The notes: generated by a model from the letters alone, not told the origin. Counted from the first letter of the stretch, positions 1-12,640 are shown. The stretch is DNA of 64,000 nucleotides from Acanthosepion pharaonis (GCA_903632075.3 CAHIKZ030004140.1:1815001-1879000), one strand, 5' to 3'. Made by a program: numbers and translations.

Positions 1-420
1 GAAACCGATAGTCACAATGCAATGTTGATTTCTATATCCACACAATTTATAGCCGCAAATGCTATTTTCCCGTTATTCGACACTCTTCTTCCAAAACTAT
101 TGCAAGTTTTAACCGATAGACATTTAGAATCGTCCCGTTTCGTTTTTGACTCTTGTATTTCTTAACACACACGAATGCACGCACATTTATAAATGCTTTT
201 TCATAATCAATATTTGATGTACAAATGTCTGTGTATGCATCTACACATGTATCTGTATGCTCTTGCGTGTGTGTGCGTGCAAACTCGTGCGTGTCCAAAG
301 AAATATCTCAATAGAATGATCATTGGACTGCCGTTTGTACAATCGTTTGTTCAGTTCCTGTTGTTAATACTCGTTAACATCAACAGATTATTTGCCAATC
401 CTTTTGAATTTCAGACAGAG

Positions 421-421
<1 letters not shown>

Positions 422-483
<62 letters not shown>
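422..483. repeat. (AT)n microsatellite
   Basis: About 60 bases of uninterrupted AT. The 420 bases before it hold no feature I recognise. Confidence 0.95.
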
Positions 484-486
<3 letters not shown>

Positions 487-603
487 ACACCGTTATTCCC
501 CCCAACGGAAAAACCTAAGAACGCTGGAAAAACTAAATAAAAAATTCATTAAATTTTCCTTGTCTGCCATATTTAATGAAAGATGTTTAATAGAAAGGTT
601 GTT

Positions 604-770
604 GTAATATATATAGTCATCCACCACAGACAGACTGTTTCGCAGCTCATCAGTGTGGCTAGACGTCAGGTTGCCTCTAGCTAGGATCGAAACCCAACTA
701 AATTGGCGTCAGTCGAGGATTCTACCACTAAGCCGTTGGCGCACAGTAGAGGTGGCGTTGGTGAATTTAA
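604..770 (-). mobile_element. tRNA-derived SINE with hammerhead-like core in its tail
   Basis: On the minus strand a tRNA-like head has an A-box region (CGGCTTAGTGGTAGAATCC) and a B box (GGGTTTCGATCC). It is followed by a SINE body and then CTGATGAGCTGCGAAACAGTC at 653-633. That string carries the hammerhead core elements CTGATGA, GAAAC and GTC, with CCACA and TGTGG able to form stem I across a bulge. Stem II is too short to be a clean ribozyme. The head is not a functional tRNA gene: there is no intact cloverleaf, and it runs straight into the SINE body and an AT tail. Confidence 0.65.
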
Positions 771-1472
771 GCGTATTTAATTTTAGATAAACACAGAGTG
801 ACTGAGAGAACTCGATTCGATTTACTTCGGTAGCAGTCGTACATTAATACATGTCTGTTTAAAGACAGTAGCGAAGGAATGTGTTTTAAAACATTTAATT
901 AATTTTTATGCAATATATCATCTGTCAAGATCCAATAAATGTAAATATTGTGTAAAAGTGTGTGATATAAAAAATTAAGATCTACTTTAGCTTGGGAAGT
1001 CGGACTTGAAATATATTGGACAACTACTCTAGATTCATAGCCCAGAGAAGAATTTGGCTAAGAAGACACAAAATGTGTGAAGTCATCATGATGCATAAAC
1101 GGCAAATGCCGCTTTTGAAAAGAATTCCAAGCCAAGAAAATGAATAACAGTAACAACCAGTTTTCCCTTGATCCTCATAATAGCCAGAAGTGTAGTCAAG
1201 AGCACTTGATCACAAACATTTGAACAATATTTCCATTCTGTCCGCTTCAGTCGATCTGTATGTGTTTTCTTGGAGGCGAACAAGAAAGATTAACCAAAAA
1301 TAAAATAAAATAAATCCTTGTCTAATTCAATTGATTATTTAACATAAACTAGATTTCAGAGATTCAAATGACATTTTTATATTCAGAAATATAATGAAAC
1401 GAAAGGCGTGAATTTAATATTTAGATCTGTTTGTCAAATGAAGAATTGTGCTTGCATATTTAATAGCATACA

Positions 1473-1575
<103 letters not shown>

Positions 1576-1950
1576 ATTTGTATGGAAATAAAGGGATTCA
1601 TGGTATATATTCAGTGCTCATGTTCAGGAAACATAAACCGCGTAATAAAATGAGAGAAATTGTATTCATGTTACCAAATACATGGGAATGTGTTCATCCA
1701 TCGATGACTGAAGACTTTATAACATTGATAGCAAGAGACATTCGTACACACTTGATCATTGTCGTTTAAGTTTCAGATTCCAATGCACTTTATAGAAAGG
1801 AAACAAATTAGAATTAAAAGACAAAAGCAAATTATTCAAAGTAATCTAGTGTGTAAAATTTCTTAAATTTACTGTTACGAAATTTTTAGAGATATAATTA
1901 ATGTTTCTTTCATTCTAAGAAGCAAAGATAATATTTATTTATTAATTTAT

Positions 1951-2072
1951 CAAATTTGCTTAATGTTTTGCTTGAAAAATATAACAAATTTGCTTAATGT
2001 TTTGCTTGAAAAATATAACAAATTTGCTTAATGTTTTGCTTGAAAAATATAACAAATTTGCTTAATGTTTTG
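1951..2072 (+). repeat. 34-bp minisatellite, 3.6 copies
   Basis: The unit starts caaatttgcttaatgttttg and continues cttgaaaaatataa. Copies start at 1951, 1985, 2019 and 2053 (partial) and are identical, so the expansion is recent. Confidence 0.95.
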
Positions 2073-2331
2073 GGCAAATAAACGGAAATTCATAGAAATT
2101 AATAATAAGTTATTTTTTTATGGAAATACTTTGTTGTTGCTTTCATTAATGAAACTGATGAACAAGATGAAGAATTTCAAAAAATCAGTTTTGCAACATT
2201 AGTCTCAACTTTCATGAATTTATTTTAAAATTCAAAGACAAGGAAAATATTCTACAATTTGATATATTAGTTATTTTATCTACATGTCACTGACATATGT
2301 GCATATGGATATACATATATATGCATACAAT

Positions 2332-2443
2332 GGGTTGGCAAAAGTTCTCAGCGCAACCAAAATGTGATTTAAAAAATTCCGATAACTGATCATTTGGTCA
2401 GATTTTAGAAAGTTAACTACGTCCCGGACTTTTCAGCACCCCT
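2332..2443. mobile_element. Short inverted-repeat DNA element (mariner-like MITE)
   Basis: The left end GGGTTGGCAAAAGTTC and the complement of the right end, GGGGTGCTGAAAAGTCC, are similar imperfect inverted repeats about 110 bases apart. There is no coding capacity. The superfamily is a guess from the end sequence. Confidence 0.4.
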
Positions 2444-2695
2444 TCATACATGCAGATCAATAAATTTGTAACTAAATGAAAAAGGCATTTATTTACACAA
2501 TAAATACTTCCTTTTTAACCTAAATTCCCTCTTTGTAAATGCACCTAATTCAATGAGGAATATTAATCGGATAGTTTTTACATTATTATACAATGAAAAC
2601 TATAACGAGATAAACATATGAAGAGAAAGAAAGATTCCATTCAAATTATGAAGATTCGTGACTTCATGCCAGACGACTTTAGTTATATATATATT

Positions 2696-2698
<3 letters not shown>

Positions 2699-2760
<62 letters not shown>

Positions 2761-2898
2761 TCCATCGGATTTTGTACCAACTTTGTAGATATAACAATTG
2801 GATGGAAAATAGATGGAAAATTTTTACTTTGACATGTTTTGTCGAAGAACTGGACTCATCAGAAAAATAATTTTATTTCATAAAATAAAATCTCATGA

Positions 2899-2996
<98 letters not shown>
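2699..2996. repeat. Two AT microsatellites with a (TC)n block between
   Basis: (AT)n at 2699-2757, (TC)n at 2899-2923, and (TA)n at 2923-2996, with about 140 bases of unassigned sequence between the first two. Confidence 0.95.
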
Positions 2997-2997
<1 letters not shown>

Positions 2998-3483
2998 CAA
3001 CATTAAAAACCAGCGACAGTTTTTCTACGGTTCAGAACATTTTCCGGTTTCCGGGTAGAATTTGATGAAAAAATTTTCCAATGTCTTCCAAGGGCTTTCA
3101 GAATAAATTATTATCATTATCAAATCATTTTTGGTGTGTTTTGTAAGTAATGATAGGTATGCAATGTATGTGTCTATTTTTTTTTTTTTTTTTCGGTAAA
3201 ACGAAAAATGTCAACACGTCAGAAAGAGACAAGAAGTGAATATGCAACACTCAAAAACCACAAAAGAACTAATGCATACCTATAGACAAAAAAAGTTTAT
3301 TAACAAAATATAAAAAATAAACTTTTTGAAAATAGCTAATGAAAGCCGAACTTTCTGAAAAGATATTGTACAAGTTATCTTCAAACTCTCCCCGAAAGCC
3401 AAACAAAGTACACGATCTTAAGAAAAAGAATTTTATTATTTTTCAACCAAATGTGCATAAATGAGAAATCACTGACCAAATAC

Positions 3484-3487
<4 letters not shown>

Positions 3488-3566
<79 letters not shown>

Positions 3567-3571
3567 TGTAT
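3488..3571. repeat. (TA)n followed by (GTAT)n
   Basis: About 50 bases of TA, then about eight GTAT units. Confidence 0.95.
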
Positions 3572-4154
3572 AAGGAAATACTGATAATTCATTTGTTTGT
3601 GTCTTTGTGAACATCAAGTTGAAAATCAGCTAAGTAAGTATGTAACACACATTTCATTTTTTGTCTCCTATTTTATTGGTTTGTCGTTTTCTTATTTTTA
3701 GAAATCCTCTCGTCCTAAAAAAATATCTCATCAAGTATATCGGGGTTGAGTTATTACAGTTTGACTACGAACAAACTAAAAAAACAATCCGCGAATGCAG
3801 TGAGTAATGCTTCTTCGGACCAAGGTTGAGTTCGTCCAAAAATATCTTGACAAATTCAAAAACGGTGGAATTAAGTGTTAGAAATGACTAAACTCTGAAG
3901 ATCTTTCTCTTTTGCATCAAAATTCCATTTTGTTTATTTTTGCTTATTTTTTTTTCTTGATTTTTTTTTAATCTAAGGGTAATTGTCATTGCTTTATTTT
4001 TAAAATTGAATTTAATGAAATTATCAAATTCTATATTTCATGGCAAGTTAAAAATGTCTAACGAAGGCAACTTCCATAATTCAAGTGTTTGTAATTCGGT
4101 GATGAAAAGATATGTGCCAAATTTTGATTATTCTAGAGAATAATAGTCATTTAC

Positions 4155-4275
4155 TAATGTTATCTTAGTATGTTACAAGGACATAAATAGAGTACCTAGT
4201 GAGGATCAAACTCACTAAATAAATTACTGTTTAGAACCTACTTGCTAATCACTATACTAAGATACTTTGGCTGAG
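4155..4275 (-). mobile_element. Degenerate tRNA-derived SINE
   Basis: The minus strand shows TAGTATAGTGATTAGCAAG (A-box region) and, 30-40 bases on, GAGTTTGATCCTCACT (B box). It is a tRNA-like head with no intact acceptor stem, so it reads as a SINE and not as a tRNA gene. Confidence 0.6.
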
Positions 4276-4673
4276 AGAGAACAACAAATAAGCTGATCAA
4301 TTTAAAATAGGTTTAAAATTCAATTAAAATGCACGTGATATACATTTCAGATTTAAACATACTTACAAAAACAATACAGAAACTTAGAACAATACCTATA
4401 TAAGCCGTAAAAAAACTAATATTTTTTTAAGAGATTTTTTAAAAATATTCTTTAATGAATGTTTTAAAATATTTTTTTTCATTTTTAACCAAAGAAGTTA
4501 AAAACAAACTCGGAATTAATTAATGAAGTTTTTAAAAAGCAATAAGTTTAAAAAGTTTTCAGCCCTAAAGATTATTTCTTTTGTTTGCGCTTTTGAATTA
4601 GGAATCATCCATTAATGATAATGGTTGATGTTTTTTTCCTCAAAAGAAAATAGACATTCATTGTATACACACA

Positions 4674-4675
<2 letters not shown>

Positions 4676-4737
<62 letters not shown>
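4676..4737. repeat. (AT)n microsatellite
   Basis: An uninterrupted AT run. Confidence 0.95.
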
Positions 4738-4739
<2 letters not shown>

Positions 4740-6540
4740 ATGACTGGTGAAGTGGCATAAAATTAGTGAAAAAAAGTCGAATATTTTCTTTTTCCTCTCA
4801 TTCTCACTGTGCTATGATTTAAAAATTTTGAGTACATTGAAAATAATTTTGTGTCGTGAAAATTTTCCTAATTAAAATTATCAATTCTGAAATTATTCAA
4901 GTTCTTCTCCATTGCAAGAAACTCAATAAAACAAACCAAAAAAGCATTTTTACAATAATTCAAAATAATTCTACCGAGAAAATTCTTAAGACCAGAAATT
5001 TAAATTTAAAATGTTTGTGTTTCCGTCTTCTTGAAAATATTAATACTTATTTATCTGTAACTGCCATATAGAATGTCTTGGGCTTACCAGACATTCTTTT
5101 CTTTCAATAGTGAATTTTTAATGGTGTTTGTTCTTTGGGATAAATACTCGCTTATATAACCTTTAAATGTACATAAAATTAATATTTTCCTGAAAAAAAC
5201 TATCCTACTTTTTTGCAAATATGGTATAAATCCTGTAAAAATTTATCTCAAATAATTTTAATTAAATCTTTTTATTTAACTATAACAATTAATAGAAGAA
5301 AAAATAGAATAAAAGAAACGGTTATAGAAAGTTTTTTTTATGAAGAAATTGATCATGTTTTTTCTCCAGTTATTTTGATGATCTATTGACAATGATGATG
5401 ATGATCTGGAAAAGATTTTAAATTTATTAATCTTAATAGGTTTAAAATAATTGATGTAATAAAAGTTTTGTTATTATTTCTACAAAAGAAAAATTAATCC
5501 TGTAATTTAATTATCGATACCAGTCTTCTGAAAATGAAAGAGAATTATGGAAAATGCTATTGAATAAAAGAATTGACTGAAGATTAAAACCATTGTTATT
5601 CAAATTATCATCATCATCATTATCATTGTATTATTATTATTATTATTATTATTATTACAACTGCACTTAGAGAAGTTCGCGGTTTAAGGAAAGAAAAAGA
5701 AAAATTGTGTTTGACAACATTGTTAAATATTCTATTTTGTTAAAAGTGTTAATTTTTTTCAATATGTTTTTCTTCATTCAGCGATCTCTGTTCAGATCTT
5801 TCGCAGTTTGTGACGTTTTTTCCCAACATTCAATAACTTTAGAATATATTTCGTTTCTGATGAGATTATGTATTCTATATGACCCATGACAATTATTAAT
5901 TTTTATCTAAATAAATATTCAAGAAATCAATAAAATTTTCAATTGACATCACTTAGCTCATTTGACCGACTTCAGAGCTTCGCGTAATACCGTTCACCAG
6001 GATCAGATGGTCTGATAAATCTATTGAATAAATACCAGATATATTTACATTCCACATAAAAACCAACGCTAATTGTAGATTTAAAATTTCACATTTGAAA
6101 TTCGTACTACATAAAGGTCCGTGGAGAACCTTTAAACAATTAAATATTTAGAGAAGCAATAAAAATGATCGATATTTTTTAAACACAGCAAACTCACCAA
6201 CGACAATGCCTGATTTACCTATATAGATTTACCTCAAAATCTAGATTAATCTTATTTAAAAACACACAGAAACCTTCCAAACTCTCTAGATACATACATA
6301 AAAAAACCCATACATTCAGTTAAAAATAAAAAATAAAAACCATCCTCAAAAAAAAAAAAAATCAATAATAGCTAAAAGAATAGCCGAAAGCGCTCGGATA
6401 TGCAGAACATTTGGACAATTTTTACACATTTATGTCCAGAAAAGTAATCACTTGTACGAACACAAGAAAAAATGAAATAAAAAGCTTAATCGTCGTAACT
6501 TATTAGTCGTCTTTAATGAAACTTGTATAAAAGAGGGATT
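4740..6540. other. AT-rich unassigned stretch
   Basis: No coding frame, RNA or repeat family recognised, apart from an ATC/ATT trinucleotide tract at about 5606-5657. Confidence 0.6.
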
Positions 6541-6557
6541 GATGTCCAGTTACACAA

Positions 6558-6558
6558 T

Positions 6559-6611
<53 letters not shown>
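6558..6611. repeat. (AC)n(AT)n compound microsatellite
   Basis: AC block, then AT block. Confidence 0.95.
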
Positions 6612-6614
<3 letters not shown>

Positions 6615-6659
6615 GAGGCTCATAGCATTTTGTGGAGAAAAGAAAACTGAAACTACGAA

Positions 6660-7980
6660 ACTATGACAAAATATAGCTATGGTTCACATTTCTTGTTATA
6701 CCCAACACAGACAGCCCTCTTTTGGGAAATACCTATTTAAGTTTCATAAGAAACCTTTTTTTTTTTTTGTAGTAATTGATGTTTATTACCATTTTAAAGA
6801 ATTTTGCTCATAACGGCGTAAAATTTTTCATTCGATTCATCTAAAATGTTTTGCTAATTTTCTGACGTTGCCTAAGTAACATTTCAGTTTCAAAAATTCC
6901 TTAAAATGGATTTAAAGCCTGATCTTCTTACTAATTCACCAAATATCCTTTTTGTTTGTCTGTTATCGTATAACTCAAAGACATCTGGAGCTATGTCTAC
7001 CAAATATGTCTGTGTTTACTCATGGACATATTCGCTTTTGAAAATCCACAAAATTATTTTTAAAGTTTTTGGCGAGAGATTCGATTTACATTTACAATGT
7101 AAGAAAATACCAACGTTCTAAGCTCTTCTTACTTTCAGTTTTAGTTAAGTTAGTTTTAAAAACGGGACACTGAATGTGTTTAATCGTCAAAAATAGATAT
7201 AAATTATTTATAGCTGAAATTTTCCTTCAAAAACAAAATTATGATTTTATTCTGATGACTTTTTCTGATCACTTGTAAATCAAATCTTTAAAAAGTCATG
7301 TTTGTCTTTGTAGTATGAACAGTGACCATCAGAGGATCATTTAGTGACCTTCCGTCCGGGCGAGCTTAAAATTGTGCGGGGTTTCAACTTTCTTATACTG
7401 AAAAATTATTGCACTTAAGTTTTTAACTATCGACCTCAGACCACATTCAGGGCGCCATATCCACCGGCCGCCGAAATTTGAAATATTGAATTTTGAAACG
7501 AATTTTTTGTGTTTTTATTTTGACATTTGCTAAGGTTTGGCTTTTTAACTAGTCCTATATATTTTCTTAGGACAGCATTGTTTTCCTTGTCGTTTTCCAA
7601 TTGCTCTTTTGTTAAATCATGCTTCTTAGAAAAAAAGATCTCAATAAAACTTATTGGTTCATTTACAAAAACTCATTGTTTTTCACTGATATACGAAAAT
7701 TTGTAAAATATACAGTAGAGCCCCAATTAGTGAAAGGAAAGTTATCAAACCACTACATAGTCAACGCATTTCTTGAGTTTATATAAATTAAATTCTTCAA
7801 TAAGCACTACACTTTTTAGATCAAATGTGTTTTTAAACACAAACTAAATGGGTTTTTTAAGAATAAAAAATATGCCCCAACAATATTCTTATGAAACAAG
7901 CAAAAACAAATGGGGTTATTTCCAGAAATGAAGACCTAGCATTATTAAATTTCTTGATAACTTCACTCTGCTAAAAGATA
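6660..7980. other. Unassigned AT-rich stretch
   Basis: No feature supported. The ORF at 6906-7121 has no recognisable domain or coding bias. Confidence 0.5.
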
Positions 7981-7991
7981 ATAAATAAAGT

Positions 7992-8456
7992 CAGTGGCGT
8001 AGCTAGAGTAAACGTCACCCGGGGCGATCCGCTGAAATGTCACCCCAATGACCCCGGTTCACCCTATGCTGAATGGTTAGCTGTAGCTAAATTTTCATAC
8101 ATGCTCTACTTCTACTTTACTCTACTGACCGGTACGTTACTGTTTACATGTATGATCCAAGACCAAATCCAATACCACAAAATAATCAGTTCAAATCAAA
8201 AGCTGAAAACATTGCTATTTTTTCTACTCACAAATTTCCCGACAATTTATTAGAAAATTTCTGACGGGGGAACAATACTGGGGGGTCATAAATTATTTCG
8301 GGGGGAGGGTATGCCTGCGAAACCCTGTGTCTCCACCACTGTTTTAAGACTATTTTTGGCACCTTAGCCTGGTTGAAAAATTTTGTTAGGGGTGACATTG
8401 TGTCACCCCTCCTGTGCTGGCACCCAGGGCGGTCCGCCCCCCCAGCTACGCCACTG
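7992..8456. mobile_element. Non-autonomous hAT-type DNA transposon (MITE) with intact target duplication
   Basis: Terminal inverted repeats are CAGTGGCGTAGCTAG at the left and CAGCTACGCCACTG at the right. They are flanked by a perfect 8-bp direct duplication AATAAAGT at 7984-7991 and 8457-8464. The 465-bp interior has no transposase; the ORF across it comes from GC-rich arms such as cacccggggcg and the complementary end. The 8-bp duplication and CAG-type end indicate the hAT superfamily. Confidence 0.85.
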
Positions 8457-8469
8457 AATAAAGTAAACT

Positions 8470-9855
8470 GGTTTATCAATCTCTGGGTTAAGTCAATACA
8501 AATTATTTTCATTAAACAAATAGAAATACAAATTTAAATTCTTAACTGCAAAGTCGATCACTGTTTTTTATTTTTTATTTATTTTACATTGAAGCGCTAA
8601 AATAAAGGCAGCTAGATTGCTTAACTAATGATGTATCCCACACTACTGGGGTTACTACAAATGAAAAAGTAACAAATTTAAGGAAGGCTGTGTGTGTATA
8701 TAGAAGAGACTAAGAAATTTTCCTAATTCTGAATAGGTTATCAGATAAGAGTTTGTGCACGTCTACTAATGCTGTTTGTTTTTAAATAATGATTAACCAA
8801 GTTTCCGATTTTATTTTGTTACTTCAACAGAGAAATCTAAAACTATGAGAGCCAAGAAGGTAATGGACGGATCAGGTTTCAAAAATAAATCTAAAGTATA
8901 GTTAATTAGAAAGCTTATGTCTATATATCTTAAGGAAATTGTTTCTCTCTTTTCTGTTATTGCATCTAAGGCATGAGGAATTTAGTAATGATGAGTAGCG
9001 ACATTTAACGACCAAAGCAATATTTTATATCACTGTGAGTGGCTGACATCTTCAGACTTCAATTGACTATGTCAGTATTCTTTCTTTCTTTATTTATTTA
9101 TTTCTCTCTCTTTCTCTTCTCTCTCTCTCTTCTTTCTCTCTTTCTCTTCTTTTCTCTCTCTTTTTTTGCCCTCTCTCATTTGATAGTACAATCTTGACAG
9201 ACAAGATCTGATTCTAAGAAACATGAGAGCAGGACTTTCTGTCTATCATGATGCGTGTTCCAGCTGTTACCATCCCTCTCTAAATCCTCACGTATCTATT
9301 AATGGTCAGGGACAGATAGAAGGGTGTGTTAACTTTTTTTGGTCTTCCTAGCATTCATGAAAATACAGCTGCTGAAAAGTAACAAAGAAATGCCTAACTG
9401 ACATTTTTTTTCACAAAATTTAGAATCCTTTAGGGAGTCGAACTGAAATTTCGTTGGACAATATCCTTTTTCTAATGCTTTCTGGTCAGTTTTTCATTAG
9501 GAAGAATCATAGCTTGGTTGTGGGAGGAGAAAAGTTTTCATTGAATAAAGCACATTTGAGAAACTACAAGACGTGTGCCTGATAGAAGACAGCATATCGT
9601 TTTTTGTAGCTAACAAGACGAAAAATTCTGTTTTTGACATTTAACCATTCTCATACAAAATGGCAGACTTTATTAGGTTGATAATCTAAAATTTCTTCAT
9701 ATAACAAATACACTGCATCTGTAGGAAGCGGTTTTAAGAGAAAACAACAGAAAGTTTTTCATTTCTCGTCATTATAAATGCATATTATGAAGTACGCTTC
9801 TTCAAAACACCCACAAGAAAAGTTAACCCTGTACATTGTTACATAGAGATACAGA

Positions 9856-9858
<3 letters not shown>
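8470..9858. other. Unassigned stretch with a pyrimidine-rich tract
   Basis: A tcttt/ctctc-rich tract lies at about 9079-9178. No gene or element is recognised in the remainder. Confidence 0.5.

Positions 9859-9897
<39 letters not shown>
9859..9897. repeat. (AT)n microsatellite
   Basis: An uninterrupted AT run about 220 bases before the palindrome at 10117. Confidence 0.95.
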
Positions 9898-9900
<3 letters not shown>

Positions 9901-10116
9901 GAACAATACTCGTTTCGAAAAACCTTCGAATTTTTGATTTGCCAATAATCAAATCAATCTCGAAGGAAAAAAAGGTTTTAAAAAAGAAAGAGCCAGGAAC
10001 ATGAAAGTCTGTCGAAGAAATCGCACAGATACAGGTTCAAATCCCAAAGAAAAAAACCCGACACGAGTAAACAACTAACTAAAAAGAGCTCAATACAACC
10101 GTAGAGCAGACCTAGT

Positions 10117-10226
10117 CAAACCTAGTGAGCCAGACAAACCTTCCCCGGTTTCACCTAAGCGGATCGTCAGCTCTGATGATCCGCTTAGGCGAAAACTGGG
10201 TAGGTTTGTCTGGCTCACTAGGTTTG
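10117..10226. repeat. 110-bp near-perfect palindrome
   Basis: The left arm begins CAAACCTAGTGAGCCAGACA and the right arm ends with its complement TGTCTGGCTCACTAGGTTTG. The centre is at 10171/10172, with a 2-base loop between CAG and CTG and a few mismatches. An (AT)n array abuts the right arm at 10229. It is probably a foldback/MITE-like element. Confidence 0.85.

Positions 10227-10228
<2 letters not shown>

Positions 10229-10262
<34 letters not shown>
10229..10262. repeat. (AT)n abutting the palindrome
   Basis: AT run starting two bases after the right arm of the 110-bp palindrome. Confidence 0.95.
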
Positions 10263-10265
<3 letters not shown>

Positions 10266-10379
10266 CTGGGATCAAATCTAGAACTAGAATAAATAAGATA
10301 AAGAAAAATGATCGATTCTCTATTAAGAACTAGATCAGGTACTGTTGCCATATTTGGACGGGAGCTGCCCAGATCTCAC

Positions 10380-10861
10380 TTTCCTGTTTTGATAGAATTC
10401 AAAAGCGTCTCTGAATCCTTGTTTGGGAAGAATTAATTTCGACACTCCAACCTTTCTCTCACAGGCGGGATGTGGCGAATCTCTCACTCCTCTATCGCTA
10501 CTACCATGGAAAGTGCTCGGACGAACTGTATCACCTGGTTCCACCAGGTCAGACTTTCACGGCTAGGACCCGCCATGCCACTTACATAGTAGGAAACCAC
10601 ATACATTCCCTCCCTATTTCTCGGCGAGAAGTAACTTCTACTCAAACAGCTCCTCCCGCGAACCACCGCCCTATGAAACGGATTCCCTAGTGGATGCGTC
10701 CCCGATCGCTACAATCTTAACCTTTTCAAGTCTAGTCAACCGTTATCCCCCTCCCCGCCCGTCCATATAAACTACTCCTTATCGTTAGCCTCTACCTCGA
10801 GTGGCGCCTGGACACTTTATCCAGGGTGAACCTTACTGTAAAAGAAAAATATTCGTTATCT

Positions 10862-10865
<4 letters not shown>
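10380..10865 (+). mobile_element. LINE 3' end (Jockey/CR1-like reverse transcriptase C-terminus)
   Basis: Broken frames encode SLLYRYYHGKCSDELYHLV, then ARTRHATYIVGNHI, then TALWNG-like and NLNLFKSSVNRYP-like pieces. This is the conserved C-terminal tail of non-LTR retrotransposon polyproteins. It is 5' truncated, with frameshifts, and ends in an (AT)n array at 10864. Confidence 0.75.

Positions 10866-10931
<66 letters not shown>
10864..10931. repeat. (AT)n between two LINE 3' ends
   Basis: About 66 bases of AT at the 3' end of one LINE copy and directly before the next. Confidence 0.95.
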
Positions 10932-10933
<2 letters not shown>

Positions 10934-11300
10934 CAGTTCTGACCTGGAATCTCAGTCACTTTCCACCATCATGACATCGTTTCCCTCTGTCTTTTCTATA
11001 AATATTTTCATGACATTTGATGTAATGACCTCTCCTCCTTGGTATCTCAACCACATCAGTTTAAATGTACGACTAGATTGCCTCCTAGGTCTCATAGTTT
11101 TACTGTTGAAATATATATAACCGCAAGTTCTGTTGTAATAGTTTCTTCTTTCGCACTTCTCACCTGTGGAATTCTTTTCTGATTGAATGTCTATTGCAAT
11201 CTTCTGTCTTCCGGAAATCTGTTCTTTTATTGTCCTTATTCTCTTCTACTCACAGTAACTCCTTTAATGCCTTGCTTGGTGTGAAATGATTAAAATAAAA
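10932..11300 (+). mobile_element. LINE 3' end fragment
   Basis: A diverged copy of the same C-terminal tail. A FRTSHLWNSF-like stretch is near 11150. The typical 3' end aatgccttgcttggtgtgaa ataaaa-rich tail is near 11270-11300. Confidence 0.6.
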
Positions 11301-11524
11301 ATACAAATCTACCTTTAGATTTTGATGACTATTGTAAACATGAAAGCACGCCAATAAACAATATTTTTGTTCTTCCTAAATCGTTATGCTCTCTGCATTA
11401 TAAATAGCTTTTCAGATTTCTGAAATACAAAAATAAAAAGACTTCAACAAATGCCAAAGGTACAACCAAGCAATTCCCCTTTGCTCTTGATTTACACATG
11501 AAAAATGAGATATTTTGAGTGCCT

Positions 11525-11645
11525 CAACACAGGGTAAGGCTTAGCAATCTCATCTGGTTCACTATTAGTACAGAGTAGTGAGTTTGATTCTCACTGGGGG
11601 CTTTATAAATGTGGCCTTGTGCCAGACTAAGGTAATCTAACTCTA
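11525..11645 (+). mobile_element. tRNA-derived SINE
   Basis: The B-box-like GAGTTTGATTCTCACTGGGG is preceded by a degenerate A-box region (GGTTCACTATTAGTACAG). A non-tRNA body follows (ttgtgccagactaaggtaa). Confidence 0.55.
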
Positions 11646-11994
11646 TAATGACAACTGAAAGATTTATTTTATGCAAACAACATATTGTTACAATGAAGCA
11701 ATTGAGTTTAACTTATTTAGTTTTGCAAGGACATACATGGAAAAATGCGTGAAATAAACTGTTCATAAATCCAGTGATATTACACTCCCCACCCCCTACA
11801 TTGTGGTTAAACGAACTGCTGAAAGAAGAGATTCTCAGCAGCTGGGTGGGGTCTTGATATGAGATAATGTGTTCAACAGCAATACTTTGTCCTAGATATA
11901 GCATCATTTAATAATGTTATTCAAATACATTTAGCCAATTTATTTCAACTGTTAAGGCCCCCATCCCCCCAAAAAAATTACCGATATGAGGTGG

Positions 11995-12640
11995 GAAGAC
12001 TATATTGAATCCATTGCTGGGTCAACTGCTAAGTCAGTTCACTGTGTCAGGCAAGATAATTTTTCTCTCTCAAATCTATAAGTCTGCTATCCATCCATGC
12101 TTAAAATTTTGCTGCCATATATGATCCGGTTTTCCTGCTATTTACCAGAAGTTCCTTGATAAGATCCAAAGAAGAATCAGCAATATTATTGGTCTTGATC
12201 TGGTAATACAGCTTCAGTCACTTGCCCACCATTGTATGGTTGCCTCTCTGTACCGTTTTTTATAAATTTCTTTCATGGTAATTGCTTGGATGATCTTTTC
12301 GCTATGGTATCTAGACTGTATGAGTTTAAGGACATTAAGAGTGAGATCTCATCAATTTTTTTAGCTAGCTAGATGTAGCCGTAACTTCTATGCTGACAGT
12401 TTCTTTTCACACACTTCTTGTTTGTGGAACTTCCATATGCTCCATGCTTTCCAGACAACTTAAATCTGCAAAAATTTAAATGCAATGTCAATCACTATCT
12501 ACTGTCCTCCTGATTGCCTTTTTTCTTTCTCCTCATTATTAATGTTTCTGTTTCTAATTCCTCCACCCTCTGTAATCCCTTGCTTGCTAGTGGCTGTACT
12601 GCCTTGCTTGGGGTGATACTAATTAAAAAAATAAAAATAA
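11995..12640 (+). mobile_element. LINE fragment (same Jockey/CR1-like family)
   Basis: Broken translation includes LDKIQRRISNIIGLDLVIQL, MVASLYRFL, and a CLWNFHM to ICKNLNAMSITIYC tail. It ends at gccttgcttggggtgatact followed by A-rich repeats. It is a multiply stopped pseudogene. Confidence 0.75.

Noticed and set aside
392..607. Short ORFs of repeated Ile-Tyr, Cys-Val or Thr-His throughout the window
   Set aside because: They are translations of (AT)n, (GT)n or (CA)n arrays, with no coding signal in the flanks.
604..770. tRNA gene on the minus strand
   Set aside because: A and B boxes are present but no complete cloverleaf or acceptor stem. It continues into a SINE body.
1951..2072. CRISPR-like array
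   Set aside because: The 34-bp units are adjacent with no spacers, and the genome is eukaryotic.
7710..7990. cagtagagccccaattag as a pogo/Tigger-like terminal repeat
   Set aside because: No matching inverted end was found.
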